The notes under the pieces were generated by a model, which searched no databases, was not told the DNA's origin, and worked only from the letters and a program-made list of their open reading frames with translations. Source: Amoeboaphelidium occidentale (Eukaryota; Aphelidiomycota; Aphelidea). Taken from it: a stretch of DNA of 64,000 bases. Shown here one piece after another: positions 38,431 through 48,477 of this stretch (position 1 is its first letter; the number at the start of each line of letters is the position of its first letter). A program made the translations under genes and the position numbers. The stretch spans positions 62,001 to 126,000 of the forward strand of contig JALGPX010000001.1 in the NCBI GenBank assembly GCA_023515795.1. Direction: 5' to 3'.

Positions 38431-41400
38431 ATGAAGAATCCCGTGGAAGATATTCCTGTGAGGAAAATTAAGCATTTGCAATTCGGTGCATTGACTCCGC
38501 AAGAGATCGCGAACAGTGGATCTTTACGAGTGTGGCAAACTGACTTATACGATGTAAACGAACGGAAACAAGTGAAGGGCGGTGCTCTGGATAAAAGGCT
38601 TGGTGTTTCTGGTAAAGATGATACTTGCGAGACATGTGGCAAGAAACTTACAGACTGTATTGGTCACTTTGGTCATATCACGCTTGCCTTGCCCGTATTT
38701 CACGCTGGTTACTTTAAGGCAACGCTGCAGATTCTTCAGCAAATCTGTAAATGCTGCTCCAAAGTTCTTCTAGAGGAGAAGGATAGACGGGATTTTTTGA
38801 AGAAGTTACGGCAGCCTGGTCTGGATAATGCGCAAAAGATGAAGCTTCTGAAGCAGATTTCTACGCTGTGCAAGAAAGTTAACGATTGTCCATACTGTCA
38901 CTCTTGGAATGGAACAGTTAAAAAAGTTGGTGTTATGAAACTGGTACACGAGAAGTATAAAAGCAAGACGAAAGATCAGGAAGAAATGCAACGGGATTTC
39001 AAGTCTAATTTTATTGATGCTTTAAAGACTTATCCCGAGTTAAAGAGCAATTTAAATAAGGCTCAGGATGATTTGAATCCTTTGCACGTTATGGAGCTAT
39101 TCGAAAAGGTTGAGTCTGAAGACTGTGAGTTATTGGGATTAAATCCGTTGCACGGAAGACCAGAACAGTACATTTGGACCGTTATTCCGGTTCCTCCTGT
39201 TTGTATCAGACCATCGGTGATAATGGAGCGCGGTGATGTTGGTAGTAATGAAGATGATTTGACTGTAAAACTAGCTGAGATTGTTACTATGAACAAATTC
39301 ATTCAAAAGTGTTTGGATGATGGTGATCCTGTTTATAAGATTGTTGAAGATTGGGAATTCTTGCAGTTGATTTGTGCGCAGTATGTCAATAGTGAAATGC
39401 CTGGTTTGGCTGCAGCTGTTAATGCAAACAAATGGATTAGAGGTGTTTGTCAAAGATTAAAAGGAAAGCATGGTCGTTTCAGAGGGAATTTATCTGGTAA
39501 GCGTGTTGATTTCTCTGCACGTACGGTCATTTCTCCAGACCCAAATCTTAGAATCGATCAAGTCGCGGTTCCTGAACATGTTGCAAAAATTATGACTTAT
39601 CCTGAAGTAGTAAATGAAGCAAATATCGAAAAATTGAGACAATGCGTCAGAAACGGTCCTGATGTTCATCCTGGGGCACAGTATGTATGTAAACCTGGAC
39701 AAATGAAAAGATACTTGAAATTTGTGAACGATAAGGGTAAAGCTGCGAGAGACTTGAAAATTGGAGATATTGTGGAGAGACATTTGGATGATGGAGACGT
39801 TGTTCTATTCAATCGTCAGCCTTCTCTGCACAAACTTAGTATCATGTCTCACTTTGCCAAAGTTAGACCATGGAAAACTTTTAGATTTAACGAATGTGTT
39901 TGTACTCCTTACAATGCTGATTTTGATGGAGATGAAATGAATTTGCATTTACCGCAAACGGAAGAAGCAAGAGCAGAAGCCATTGAATTGATGGGAGTAA
40001 AGAACAATCTTGTGACGCCCAGAAACGGTGAGCCTCTTATTGCAGCTACTCAGGATTTCATCACTGGAAGTTACTTGATAACCAGGAAAGACGTATTTTA
40101 TACCAAAGAAGAGTTCTGTCAGATTGTTACATTTATGTTTGATGCAGAAGAACATATTGATTTGCCTCCGCCAACTATCATCAAACCGATACGATTATGG
40201 ACAGGAAAGCAAGTTTTCTCAATTCTTCTTCGTCCAAACAAAAAATGCAATGTTCTTGTAAATCTTGAAAGCAAAACAAGATCATTTGTGAAGGACCCCT
40301 CTAGAACTCCTGATTTATGTCCAAATGATGGCTGGCTTGTAGTGAAGAATAGTGAAATTATGTGCGGTCTGGTAGATAAGTCTATTGTTGGGGATGGAAA
40401 CAAATCGTCTTTGTTCTACGCAGTTTTGCAGGATTTTGGTTCAGTTGAAGCTGCCAAGTGTATGAATCGATTGGCGAAACTTTGTGCAAGATGGATGGCA
40501 AACAGAGGATTCTCTATTGGTATTGAAGATGTGATGCCTGGTGAAAGACTATGGAAATTAAGAGACGAGGTTATCTCGAAAGGTTATGAGGTTTGTGAGG
40601 GCTATATTAAAGAACACAAGAATGGCACTTTGCGTTGTCAAGCAGGTTGTGACATGGACCAAACTTTGGAGGCTCAAATCTCAGGAACTCTGAGTAGACT
40701 TCGTGATGAACTTGGTCAAATATGTTTGAATGAATTGGATAAGCATAATTCACCGCTTATTATGTCTTTATGTGGATCTAAAGGTTCCAAGATCAATGTT
40801 TGTCAGATGGTTGCTTGTGTCGGACAACAGATTATTTCTGGTAGCCGTATAGCTGATGGTTTTGACGATAGAACTTTGCCTCATTTCGTCAAAGGCTCTA
40901 GGATTCCTGCAGCAAAAGGTTTTGTGAAGAATTCGTTCTTCACAGGACTTAGACCTCCAGAGTTCTTTTTCCACGCTGCTTCAGGAAGAGAAGGTCTGGT
41001 TGATACAGCTGTCAAGACCGCAGAAACGGGTTATATGCAAAGAAGACTAATGAAAGCTTTGGAAGATTTGGCTATCAAGTATGATTATTCTGTAAGAAGT
41101 AGTTCTGGAACATGTATTCAATTCGATTACGGCAATGATCGATTAGATCCTGCCTTGATGGAAGGTGACGATGTTCCTGTGGAGTTCAATCGATGCCTGC
41201 TTGCTAGTCAGAATGTCGTTCCTATTGCGGACTCCGAAAAACGCTTGCGTGCTAATGAAATCTTGAGTTTCACAAAGAAAGTTTTGGACTCAAGAGAGTT
41301 TTCAGTCTGCTCTTCAGAGTTTCTTTATCAACTGTTTGAGTTTGTTGAAAAGATTGCAAAGAAGCTTGTTGATTATGAAAAGAAATACGGAGATATGTAT

Positions 41401-42579
41401 GGAAAGTTCTTTCCATTGTCTGAAGCTCAGTTAAAAAGATTTTTAGATTCTTGCAGACAGAAGTATCACAAGGCAAAGATCGAACCTGGAACCGCTTGTG
41501 GAGCTTTAGGAGCACAGTCTATCGGAGAACCGGGAACTCAGATGACGTTGAAGACTTTTCACTTTGCTGGTGTTGCCTCCATGAACGTTACTATGGGTGT
41601 GCCGAGAATTAAAGAAATTATTAACGCAGCAAAAAACATCAATACTCCGATCATTTCTGCTTGTTTAGTCAATGACGATAGTGAAACAGCTGCGAGAATT
41701 GTTAAGGCGAGAATTGAAACAACTACTTTAGGGGAAATATCTGAATATATTGAAGAAAGAATTGATAACGAAGCATGTTATTTGATTGTTAAAATTGATA
41801 AGGAAACTGTATCAGCACTTCAGCTTGAGATCGATATGACAAAGATCATTGATGCAATTGTAAGAATCCCTAAATTGAAAATTCCAAGCGAAAACGTTCA
41901 ATCTATTAACGATGAGGTGATCAAGATTAGAGTATTCTCCAGGGAAGATGATAATGTGTATTTCGCAATGCAGCAATGGAAACGATCAATAGCCAAAACT
42001 GTTATTAAAGGAATTTCAACAATTCAAAGAGCTGTTATCAATGAACAAGAAGGAAAATCTGGACATTATGAGCTGTTGGCAGAAGGATATGGTCTGAAAG
42101 AAGTAATGAGTACTGATGGGGTGATAGGCACTGAAACCACTAGCAATCACATCATGGAAGTTGAGCAGGTGTTGGGTATAGAAGCTGCTAGAACCACAAT
42201 TATTAACCAGATTCAGTATACAATGAGTAAGCACGGGATGACAATCGATCGAAGACATGTCATGTTGTTGGCTGATACAATGACATTCAAAGGAGAAGTA
42301 CTTGGTATCACTCGTTTTGGTGTTGCGAAAATGAAGGATTCCGTTCTGATGTTGGCCTCTTTCGAGAAGACTACTGATCATTTGTTTGATGCTGCACTTT
42401 ACGGAAAGAAGGATGAAATCAATGGTGTTTCCGAATGTATCATTATGGGTATTCCTATGCCTATAGGTACAGGTCAATTTGACTTATTATACGATGTTGA
42501 GAGCGTTCAGAATGATGTCCTTTCGACAATGTGCGAAAAGACTCCATGTTTGCTTGATGATGTTCAAGAAGCAGATTGA
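38431..42579 (+). CDS. RPO31: DNA-directed RNA polymerase III largest subunit Rpc1
   Basis: Rpc1 holds half of the active site of RNA polymerase III, which makes tRNA, 5S rRNA and U6. The intronless protein has 1382 residues, the usual size. The N-terminal zinc sites are CETCGKKLTDCIGHFGH and CKCCSKV plus CPYCHSWNG. The catalytic loop NADFDGD is intact near residues 495-501, preceded by FNRQPSLHKLSIMSH. The bridge/trigger region is GTACGALGAQSIGEPGTQMT, then LKTFHFAGVASMNVTMGVPR, which is typical of Pol III. The ATG at 38431 is preferred; the frame opens upstream only with TTG. It shares a 90-bp divergent promoter with the isomerase gene. Confidence 0.97.
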   Translation: MKNPVEDIPVRKIKHLQFGALTPQEIANSGSLRVWQTDLYDVNERKQVKGGALDKRLGVSGKDDTCETCGKKLTDCIGHFGHITLALPVFHAGYFKATLQILQQICKCCSKVLLEEKDRRDFLKKLRQPGLDNAQKMKLLKQISTLCKKVNDCPYCHSWNGTVKKVGVMKLVHEKYKSKTKDQEEMQRDFKSNFIDALKTYPELKSNLNKAQDDLNPLHVMELFEKVESEDCELLGLNPLHGRPEQYIWTVIPVPPVCIRPSVIMERGDVGSNEDDLTVKLAEIVTMNKFIQKCLDDGDPVYKIVEDWEFLQLICAQYVNSEMPGLAAAVNANKWIRGVCQRLKGKHGRFRGNLSGKRVDFSARTVISPDPNLRIDQVAVPEHVAKIMTYPEVVNEANIEKLRQCVRNGPDVHPGAQYVCKPGQMKRYLKFVNDKGKAARDLKIGDIVERHLDDGDVVLFNRQPSLHKLSIMSHFAKVRPWKTFRFNECVCTPYNADFDGDEMNLHLPQTEEARAEAIELMGVKNNLVTPRNGEPLIAATQDFITGSYLITRKDVFYTKEEFCQIVTFMFDAEEHIDLPPPTIIKPIRLWTGKQVFSILLRPNKKCNVLVNLESKTRSFVKDPSRTPDLCPNDGWLVVKNSEIMCGLVDKSIVGDGNKSSLFYAVLQDFGSVEAAKCMNRLAKLCARWMANRGFSIGIEDVMPGERLWKLRDEVISKGYEVCEGYIKEHKNGTLRCQAGCDMDQTLEAQISGTLSRLRDELGQICLNELDKHNSPLIMSLCGSKGSKINVCQMVACVGQQIISGSRIADGFDDRTLPHFVKGSRIPAAKGFVKNSFFTGLRPPEFFFHAASGREGLVDTAVKTAETGYMQRRLMKALEDLAIKYDYSVRSSSGTCIQFDYGNDRLDPALMEGDDVPVEFNRCLLASQNVVPIADSEKRLRANEILSFTKKVLDSREFSVCSSEFLYQLFEFVEKIAKKLVDYEKKYGDMYGKFFPLSEAQLKRFLDSCRQKYHKAKIEPGTACGALGAQSIGEPGTQMTLKTFHFAGVASMNVTMGVPRIKEIINAAKNINTPIISACLVNDDSETAARIVKARIETTTLGEISEYIEERIDNEACYLIVKIDKETVSALQLEIDMTKIIDAIVRIPKLKIPSENVQSINDEVIKIRVFSREDDNVYFAMQQWKRSIAKTVIKGISTIQRAVINEQEGKSGHYELLAEGYGLKEVMSTDGVIGTETTSNHIMEVEQVLGIEAARTTIINQIQYTMSKHGMTIDRRHVMLLADTMTFKGEVLGITRFGVAKMKDSVLMLASFEKTTDHLFDAALYGKKDEINGVSECIIMGIPMPIGTGQFDLLYDVESVQNDVLSTMCEKTPCLLDDVQEAD

Positions 42580-42757
42580 AACAATAACTGGCCCTTCACT
42601 ACAGGATTTGTTCGAATAAAATCAAATCTTACGTAGAAGAGCGTTACACGAATCGCCAATTTCTCGGTTACGCTGGTGGAGACTGTACAAGTAAATATGC
42701 AAGCATAATCACCTGTCTTTAACCACCAATTAAATTTTGCAGTTAGCTGACGAAACA

Positions 42758-43050
42758 TCATGCACGATTCTTCCTGGAGAACGCAAGAGGCCTTTTACCT
42801 TTGTTTGCATTCAAATCCAAGAAAACGTGCCTGATATTTCGTGTAGCGTTAATGTCCCTGTTCCAAACAGTTAAGCAATATGAATTGCAGACTTTAACCG
42901 CCCAAAACTTTGTCTGTTTCAACTCATGTAAACAAAATGAACATAACTTGCAGGGTTCAGATCGAGCTACATATGTCACCTTTAAGAAAGCGCATTCTCG
43001 CCTCAGCTCGCAGCATGTAGACGCTTGAGCTGGAGCTCTGAAACAATAAA
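42758..43050 (-). pseudogene. Degenerate remnant of a Fanzor/TnpB-family nuclease (C-terminal part)
   Basis: On the minus strand one open frame runs from about 43050 to the TGA at 42758-42760. It contains CELRREC, then SEPCKLCSFCLHEL, VKVCNSYC and VWNRDINATRNIRHVFL, followed by KGKRPLAFSRKNR. Paired CxxC-type motifs followed by WNRDxNAxRNI and a (Q/K)xRPxxFxR tail form the C-terminal zinc ribbon and RuvC-III region of eukaryotic Fanzor proteins. The RuvC-III aspartate is present. The upstream DE(Y/F)RTS-like RuvC-II segment appears as TYVARSE, with the glutamate lost. The N-terminal domains are missing and there is no plausible start codon, so this is an inactive relic. It sits between RPC1 and the DEP-like gene, just 3' of the latter. 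Confidence 0.7.
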
Positions 43051-43117
43051 AATACTTGATAATTTAAAATTCATTCATAAACCATTAATCTTTAAGATAA
43101 GTTCCACAAAAATAATT

Positions 43118-44098
43118 TCACTTGTTTGCCTTCAACTTGAAATAACTCATTATACCGTACCGAGAGAACACTTGCCTCTGAATAAACAAATCGATCACAG
43201 CGTCAACTTCTTTAGCATCTTTAATACCAAGCATATTACTCAACCACTCTGAGAAGTCTTTTTTGGAAATGACACCATCGTCAATTGTGACTTTCTTCAT
43301 GTAAACACGTTTTCCGTCAACCTTCTTCACACCTTCCTCAGAGTCAAAAACATAACTAACAAACTTATCAAAAGTATCCTGAGAAAAATCTTCCATTGAG
43401 ATAGCATCCTTAGAAAGCCTATACAAACTCTGCTCATCATCCTTAATTAATACTTCTTGCCAGTAAACCTTCTTGCGCGAATCTTCTGATACATGAGATT
43501 TCTGTTGAATAGCAACAGGCATTACTAACCAGAATTCATTAGCAAGATACTGAGCCAACTCTATAGCTTGAGAGCGTTCAGTAGTCGAAGGAGCAGCAGC
43601 AGATTGATCAGGGGCGGATCTAGACTGCAAAGCTGCCAAAACAACATCAACATATTCTGAGCCAGTGAATGCTTTAGAGTGCTTCCAACCATAAGCCAAG
43701 AATGTCTTCAGAGTGATATTTCCACGAGCATATTCGATCACATCATCGTAAAGGATTCTCTTGCCAAGGGATGCGCTTTTAGATTTTACCAGAGTCGGAT
43801 GCATGCTACCTTCCGTAGATCCTTCACCTTCAGCTTCCTTCTCAAATGAAACCTCTTCGTTTTGAGTGACTTGATCAACACCATCCTTGTCGTTCTCAGC
43901 AGCTTCATCGGCATCATTAACATTCTGTGGTGTTTGAGGAGGTGTCAAATCTTGTTTGGTGTCCTGATCTACGGGATTTGTAACAACAGCGACCTCTTCA
44001 GGCGCGACTTCTTCCCGCTTTAGGATGACGTGTTCATCCAAGTAACTTTTGCTCAGACTTAATTGGTCAATAATATTTGTGTCTGCCGTGCTTTCCAT
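43118..44098 (-). CDS. DEP-domain-like protein of unknown function
   Basis: The 326-residue intronless protein has an acidic, low-complexity N-terminal 120 residues. A region near 120-235 follows that I read as DEP-like: FTGSEYVDVVLAAL, then SQAIELAQYLANEFWLVMPV, ending in SLYRLSKD. A last helical segment (KKDFSEWLSNMLGI ... AVIDLFIQRQVFSRYGI) resembles a second winged-helix unit. DEP domains target proteins to membranes or bind phospholipids and G-protein partners. The match is by pattern only. A secreted or membrane role is unlikely, since there is no hydrophobic segment. Its 3' end borders the Fanzor relic. Confidence 0.5.
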   Translation of the reverse strand: MESTADTNIIDQLSLSKSYLDEHVILKREEVAPEEVAVVTNPVDQDTKQDLTPPQTPQNVNDADEAAENDKDGVDQVTQNEEVSFEKEAEGEGSTEGSMHPTLVKSKSASLGKRILYDDVIEYARGNITLKTFLAYGWKHSKAFTGSEYVDVVLAALQSRSAPDQSAAAPSTTERSQAIELAQYLANEFWLVMPVAIQQKSHVSEDSRKKVYWQEVLIKDDEQSLYRLSKDAISMEDFSQDTFDKFVSYVFDSEEGVKKVDGKRVYMKKVTIDDGVISKKDFSEWLSNMLGIKDAKEVDAVIDLFIQRQVFSRYGIMSYFKLKANK

Positions 44099-44501
44099 TT
44101 TTTAGTGACTTTTCAAAATGGATTGGGACAGCCACAATTATTTCCACGTGAAAGCCACATTGAACCGTCCGTTTCAGGTCATTCAGAGCCAAATAGTTTT
44201 TGCACCAGAAGCAATGACGTCACTTCTAACTCTTATTAGTAACCATGGGAATGCGTTGATGTGAGTCTGGATCGCTGCTAAGGTATAACATGGCGCGATA
44301 CAAATCCATCAGGGGTAACGAACCTACTGATCATAGCTAAATTGAAACATCCTTTAAACTAAAATTCTTGCTTCTTGTTCAACCGTATCTTTATTGAAGT
44401 AAATCGTAAACGAAACCTTCTCAACATCCTCCTTCGAATCTTCCAAACAATCGCTTGGTCAAAGCTTCATCCGAAACAAATTTAACAGCAGCACAAAAAA
44501 T
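44099..44501. promoter_or_regulatory. Divergent intergenic region upstream of the proteasome alpha gene
   Basis: About 400 bp separate the two start codons. A perfect CRE palindrome, TGACGTCA, lies at 44215-44222, a typical site for bZIP factors of the ATF/CREB class. I see no proteasome-associated GGTGGCAAA element and no RNA gene. Which of the two genes the CRE serves is unknown. Confidence 0.4.
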
Positions 44502-45453
44502 ATGGTAACCCTTTCAACTTAAACCCTTCTGTGAGGCTGAACTAATATTCCTTAGGCAAGAAGATACGACTCAAGAACAACAATATTTTCACCAGAAGGT
44601 TTGTGCTTTTACATTTCTATAGACAGAACTCATGCTTTTTATAAACAGGTCGTCTTTACCAGGTGGAGTACGCCATGCAAGCGATTTCCAATGCCGGAAC
44701 TGCGCTTGGAGTTTTAGCTACTGACGGAATCGTTTTGGCTGCAGAGAAGAAGACAACTTCAAAGTTGTTGGAACAGACACGCTCCAGTGAGAAGATTTAC
44801 CTTTTGAATGAGTTAGTCTTCTTTTGCTTTTAGTTCGTTGTTGGTAATCTGTTTTTATTTTAGTAATATGGCTGCTGCTGTCGCTGGTCTTACCGCTGAT
44901 GCAAATACTCTTATTAACTATTGTCGCACTTCAGCTCAGCAATATTTGTATCAGTACGGTGAACCAATGCCTTGTGAGCAGTTGGCACAGAAATTATGTG
45001 ACCTGAAACAGGGCTACACTCAGTACGGTGGTCTTCGTCCTTATGGTGTATCATTCTTGTATGCAGGTTGGGATATTCACTATGGATTCCAATTGTATCA
45101 CTCAGATCCAAGTGGAAACTATGCAGGATGGAAGGCACATTGTATTGGTTCTAATGATACTGCGGCACAGTCTATATTGAAACAGGATTATAAGGAAGAT
45201 TTGACTCTGAAGGATGCCATTGCATTAGCGATCAAAGTTCTTAGCAAGACAATGGAAACAACGAATTTGAGTTCGGAAAAGCGTAAGATTTATTTTAATT
45301 CGTTTCTCTTAATTTTTTAAAGTTGAGTTTGCTACTGTTACTCTTGTTGATGGTCCTGATGGCGAGAAGAGGGTCAAGCTCAAGATGTTTTCTCCAACAG
45401 AGATTGAAGCAGTATTGAAGGAGAATAAGCCAGCCCAGGAAGAAGAAAAATAA
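44502..45453 (+). CDS. PRE9: 20S proteasome alpha subunit, PSMA4/Pre9 type
   Basis: I join five exons: 44502-44504 (the ATG alone), 44556-44598, 44649-44811, 44864-45282 and 45323-45453, giving 252 residues. Introns are 51, 50, 52 and 40 nt, two with GTT donors (GTTTGT, GTTAGT). The N-terminus reads [20 protein letters not shown], the alpha-subunit gate motif, then [19 protein letters not shown]. The middle has [18 protein letters not shown] and the C-terminus [11 protein letters not shown] plus a short acidic tail. This is the alpha-ring subunit PSMA4, which forms the gate of the 20S particle; alpha subunits lack catalytic threonine. Stop codon and AATAAA overlap (45452-45457). Confidence 0.93.
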
Positions 45454-45485
45454 TAAAAACATTCTTTTGTATCCTTCCAAATTAT

Positions 45486-46520
45486 TCAGGGCAGATCCCT
45501 TTTGTAGACTCTGGCGGAATAAAAACAACCATAATTTACCATTTTAGAATTTTCCAAAGGAACAAAAGACAAGTCCATGTGAGAAGAAGTATCATAGAAA
45601 TCAAAAAAAGTCCTGCATTCATCCAGCATGAAACCATTCATGATCATACCATGGTCAAACGCTTGGATCTCTTTACTAAGACTCGGTCTAAGTGGAATTG
45701 TAACATAGAATCTTGAAGCATTTGAAAGCTTGAGGAAATGATTACAAACTTCTGGAACCATTTTTGAGTGAGAATCTTCATAAACTACATCAGAAGCGAT
45801 AATAATATCAAAAGAATTCTCTTTTAAACTCTCGCATGCCTTGTAATTTGTCCAGTCCAATTTGACGACGTCGCAACTCAAATTGTTTACACTCAAGCTT
45901 TTCCTGACGTTATGCAGTACCTGATCATTGAAGTCCGACAATACCATTCGCTCGTTTGAATATCCTTCAGAGTCATAAATCATTTTTACGGCCTGCCCAA
46001 CAAGACCAGTGCCACAGCCAAGTTCCAAGACAGACTTTGCGGAGGGAAATGTAAACATCCTTCGCGATATGATCAATTTAGACATTAACACGCTAGCACC
46101 CCATGTTTTCCAGCCAAGACCCGAATCTGTAAGATTGCCTTCAAAGAGTCTCAGTCTTAAAGGTATAGGGCCTTTGAAATGTATATCAACGTGACAATCT
46201 TCCAGTATTCTTCGATTCCCACTTAAAACATTCATCAATGCACATATTCTGTCCATCAGCTCATAATTATTGGTGCTTTTCATAGCGCTGAGAAGGGTTG
46301 CCCAATGCTCGCTTTTTAAGTCATCAATACTCATGCTTGTGTCTGTAGAGCCATTATCTTGATCATGCAACACGCTTCCTACATCATCACCCAAATGATA
46401 ATGCCCATCATCAGGATAAACTTCGTAAATATCATCGCTATTAACATTTCGTGTTTGCGCTTCAGAAGTTATGCGTTCCAGTGCGATTTCGATCTGTTCC
46501 AGCCTTTCGAGAAGTTGCAT
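45486..46520 (-). CDS. FAM86/EEF2KMT-like protein lysine methyltransferase
   Basis: The 344-residue intronless protein has a helical N-terminus (MQLLERLEQIEIALERI). A Rossmann-fold SAM-binding domain lies near residues 150-300: VLELGCGTGLVGQAV (motif I), ERMVLSDFNDQVLHNV (motif II), VVKLDWTNYK and FDIIIASDVVYED (post-II, like the D-V-x-Y of METTL/FAM86 enzymes). Family members methylate lysine on translation factors such as eEF2. The specific target here is inference; Rrg1-like or EFM-type paralogues are alternatives. I start at the ATG of 46520, because the longer frame (46580) overlaps the SRP68 start. 39 bp separate the two starts. Confidence 0.75.
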   Translation of the reverse strand: MQLLERLEQIEIALERITSEAQTRNVNSDDIYEVYPDDGHYHLGDDVGSVLHDQDNGSTDTSMSIDDLKSEHWATLLSAMKSTNNYELMDRICALMNVLSGNRRILEDCHVDIHFKGPIPLRLRLFEGNLTDSGLGWKTWGASVLMSKLIISRRMFTFPSAKSVLELGCGTGLVGQAVKMIYDSEGYSNERMVLSDFNDQVLHNVRKSLSVNNLSCDVVKLDWTNYKACESLKENSFDIIIASDVVYEDSHSKMVPEVCNHFLKLSNASRFYVTIPLRPSLSKEIQAFDHGMIMNGFMLDECRTFFDFYDTSSHMDLSFVPLENSKMVNYGCFYSARVYKRDLP

Positions 46521-46559
46521 TTTCAGTCTCCACAAAGCCGCTGATTTTGCAAGTGAAGA

Positions 46560-48461
46560 ATGACTTTGGAGACACCACAAAAACTTTCCCTGTCGGTTTT
46601 AAAGATCCTCAAGAAGGACCACAATGAGCACGGCTTAAGGCACGATGACTTTACGAGATACCGAAAGCATTGCATTCGTAAAATTACCAAGTTAAGAAAG
46701 CTCTTGAATTTCCATCACGGGAAAGGAAGGAAGTTTGAGTCGCAGCCTTTGGATAAGCAGCAGGCGATGGTATGGCAGGATGCAAAAGCTAACGAGAATG
46801 CCTCCGAAGTTGAAGATGGTGTTGCACCTGAAGGACTTTGCATGGCGCCTAATGCTGAAAAGTTCCTTCTGATGGTTTTGACTGAAGCTGAAAGAATGTG
46901 GGCTTATGGAATGGAGCAGAAGCAGCTTCTTGAACAGGATACCACAAAGCTTAAAGTTGCTAAGAGAAAGTTGAAGAGGGCACGACAGTTTGCTTCCACG
47001 CTGTTGAATTTGGTTAAATCATGTCCTTCTGGTGACACCGCTCTTGTCGATGGACGTTCTTTGGCTGAAATTGAAGCTTATTCGTTATGGATGGACGCAT
47101 CTTACTACTTTGAAACTCAGGTCAATTGGGAAAGCGCCTTGAAACTGTTTTCGTGCGCAAAGAATGCGTTTGAGTTATTGGCGAAATCTGGGACTCCTGA
47201 AGATATTGCCCTGGCTAATGCGAAAATTGATGAAATTGAACCGAATATGAGATATTGTGCATACATGATCAACCCAAGTTTGTCAATTGATGCTGTTCTC
47301 TCACAAGTCTCAGGAAATGATGGCCACAAGAATGTTATGGCTGCTGCTGAGAGAGCCGTGTCTCCAGAACAGAAGCTACCAGAAATTGAATGGCGTGGCT
47401 ATTCAGCTGTTGTTAGAAACAAAAAGGTTGGTTTGTTATTGTTGGAGATTAGCGAAGTTAAAGCAGAACTTGAAGGAGTTACAGAAGGACAATTGATGGA
47501 AAAGTATGATGAGCTTTTAAACAAGCTCTCTCTAGCTTTAAATATGGCAAAGAATGATGTCATTGCTGATAATGAAGCCTCTGCAAAGGTTACTTCTTCT
47601 AGAACGGAACAAATATCCCTCGATTTGCAGAGTCTCTATGCCTACTTGTTGTGCGAGAAAACCATTGTTACTTTGCAAAGATCTTTTGCGTTGGCCAAAG
47701 CAGTACAGGAAGCATTAACAGACGTCGTTAGCTCAAAATTGCCAGTTTTCAACGGAGCAGTAAAGAAAATGTCATATCCTTATGATAAAAAAGTCAAAGA
47801 TGCTGACATGGCTCGTTTATTTCATGATATGATGCAGAATGTTGGAGAGCTAAGGCAATTGATGGGATTAAAAGATGATCCAACATTTCAACAAGAATCT
47901 GATTTGTTCCAATACTTTTTGAGAGCCTGCAAATGTTACTTCATGTCTAAACACAACCAAACAACCGGAAAACTCGATGAGGCTGTTGAGTTAATGGAAA
48001 GAGCAATCAGATTTTCAGGACAAGCAAGCATGATCAGAATTGGAACGAAAACCAAAGCAGTCAAGGTCTTGTACAGTTTATTTGACATACCAAGTGGTCT
48101 ATCTTCATTGGAAGAATTTTTTGAAAACAAACAGATACATGCAGAAGCAGAAGCTATCATGAAGAAGGGCTTGACTAAAGCTGCTTCATTGAATCGACCA
48201 TGTGAGGAAAGTTTGTTTGAGTTCAACGCACAACTAATGTCTGGAATTGCAAGTGACATTAATTTGGTCAATGTTCCACCTAAAGTAAAGCAGTGTCCTA
48301 ACAAACCTATTGTGTTGGATCTAGCGTATGGAGCATTGGCTGAACTTGTTCCAACTCAGGAATTGCATCAAATGGTAACTGGCGAAAAGCCAAAGGAACA
48401 GGAAGAAAAACAAGAAGGAAAAGGATTAATTGGTAACCTTGTCAGCTGGTGGAGTAAGTAA
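46560..48461 (+). CDS. SRP68: Signal recognition particle subunit SRP68
   Basis: SRP68 is the RNA-bending subunit of the cytosolic signal recognition particle and works with SRP72. The 633-residue intronless protein has the RNA-binding N-terminal domain (HGLRHDDFTRYRKHCIRKITKLRKL), a signature of the family. YFETQVNWESALKLFSCAKN resembles the tetratricopeptide-like helices. The C-terminal SRP72-binding part includes PPKVKQCPNKPIVLDLAYGALAEL. It ends KGLIGNLVSWWSK. The gene is divergent from the methyltransferase gene and convergent with PSD2, with 16 bp between their stops. Confidence 0.93.
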   Translation: MTLETPQKLSLSVLKILKKDHNEHGLRHDDFTRYRKHCIRKITKLRKLLNFHHGKGRKFESQPLDKQQAMVWQDAKANENASEVEDGVAPEGLCMAPNAEKFLLMVLTEAERMWAYGMEQKQLLEQDTTKLKVAKRKLKRARQFASTLLNLVKSCPSGDTALVDGRSLAEIEAYSLWMDASYYFETQVNWESALKLFSCAKNAFELLAKSGTPEDIALANAKIDEIEPNMRYCAYMINPSLSIDAVLSQVSGNDGHKNVMAAAERAVSPEQKLPEIEWRGYSAVVRNKKVGLLLLEISEVKAELEGVTEGQLMEKYDELLNKLSLALNMAKNDVIADNEASAKVTSSRTEQISLDLQSLYAYLLCEKTIVTLQRSFALAKAVQEALTDVVSSKLPVFNGAVKKMSYPYDKKVKDADMARLFHDMMQNVGELRQLMGLKDDPTFQQESDLFQYFLRACKCYFMSKHNQTTGKLDEAVELMERAIRFSGQASMIRIGTKTKAVKVLYSLFDIPSGLSSLEEFFENKQIHAEAEAIMKKGLTKAASLNRPCEESLFEFNAQLMSGIASDINLVNVPPKVKQCPNKPIVLDLAYGALAELVPTQELHQMVTGEKPKEQEEKQEGKGLIGNLVSWWSK

Positions 48462-48477
48462 ACGTCTACTAATTGAT

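Noticed and set aside
42580-42757. Small open frames downstream of RPC1
   Set aside because: They are short, lack coding character, and do not continue the Fanzor frame past its TGA.
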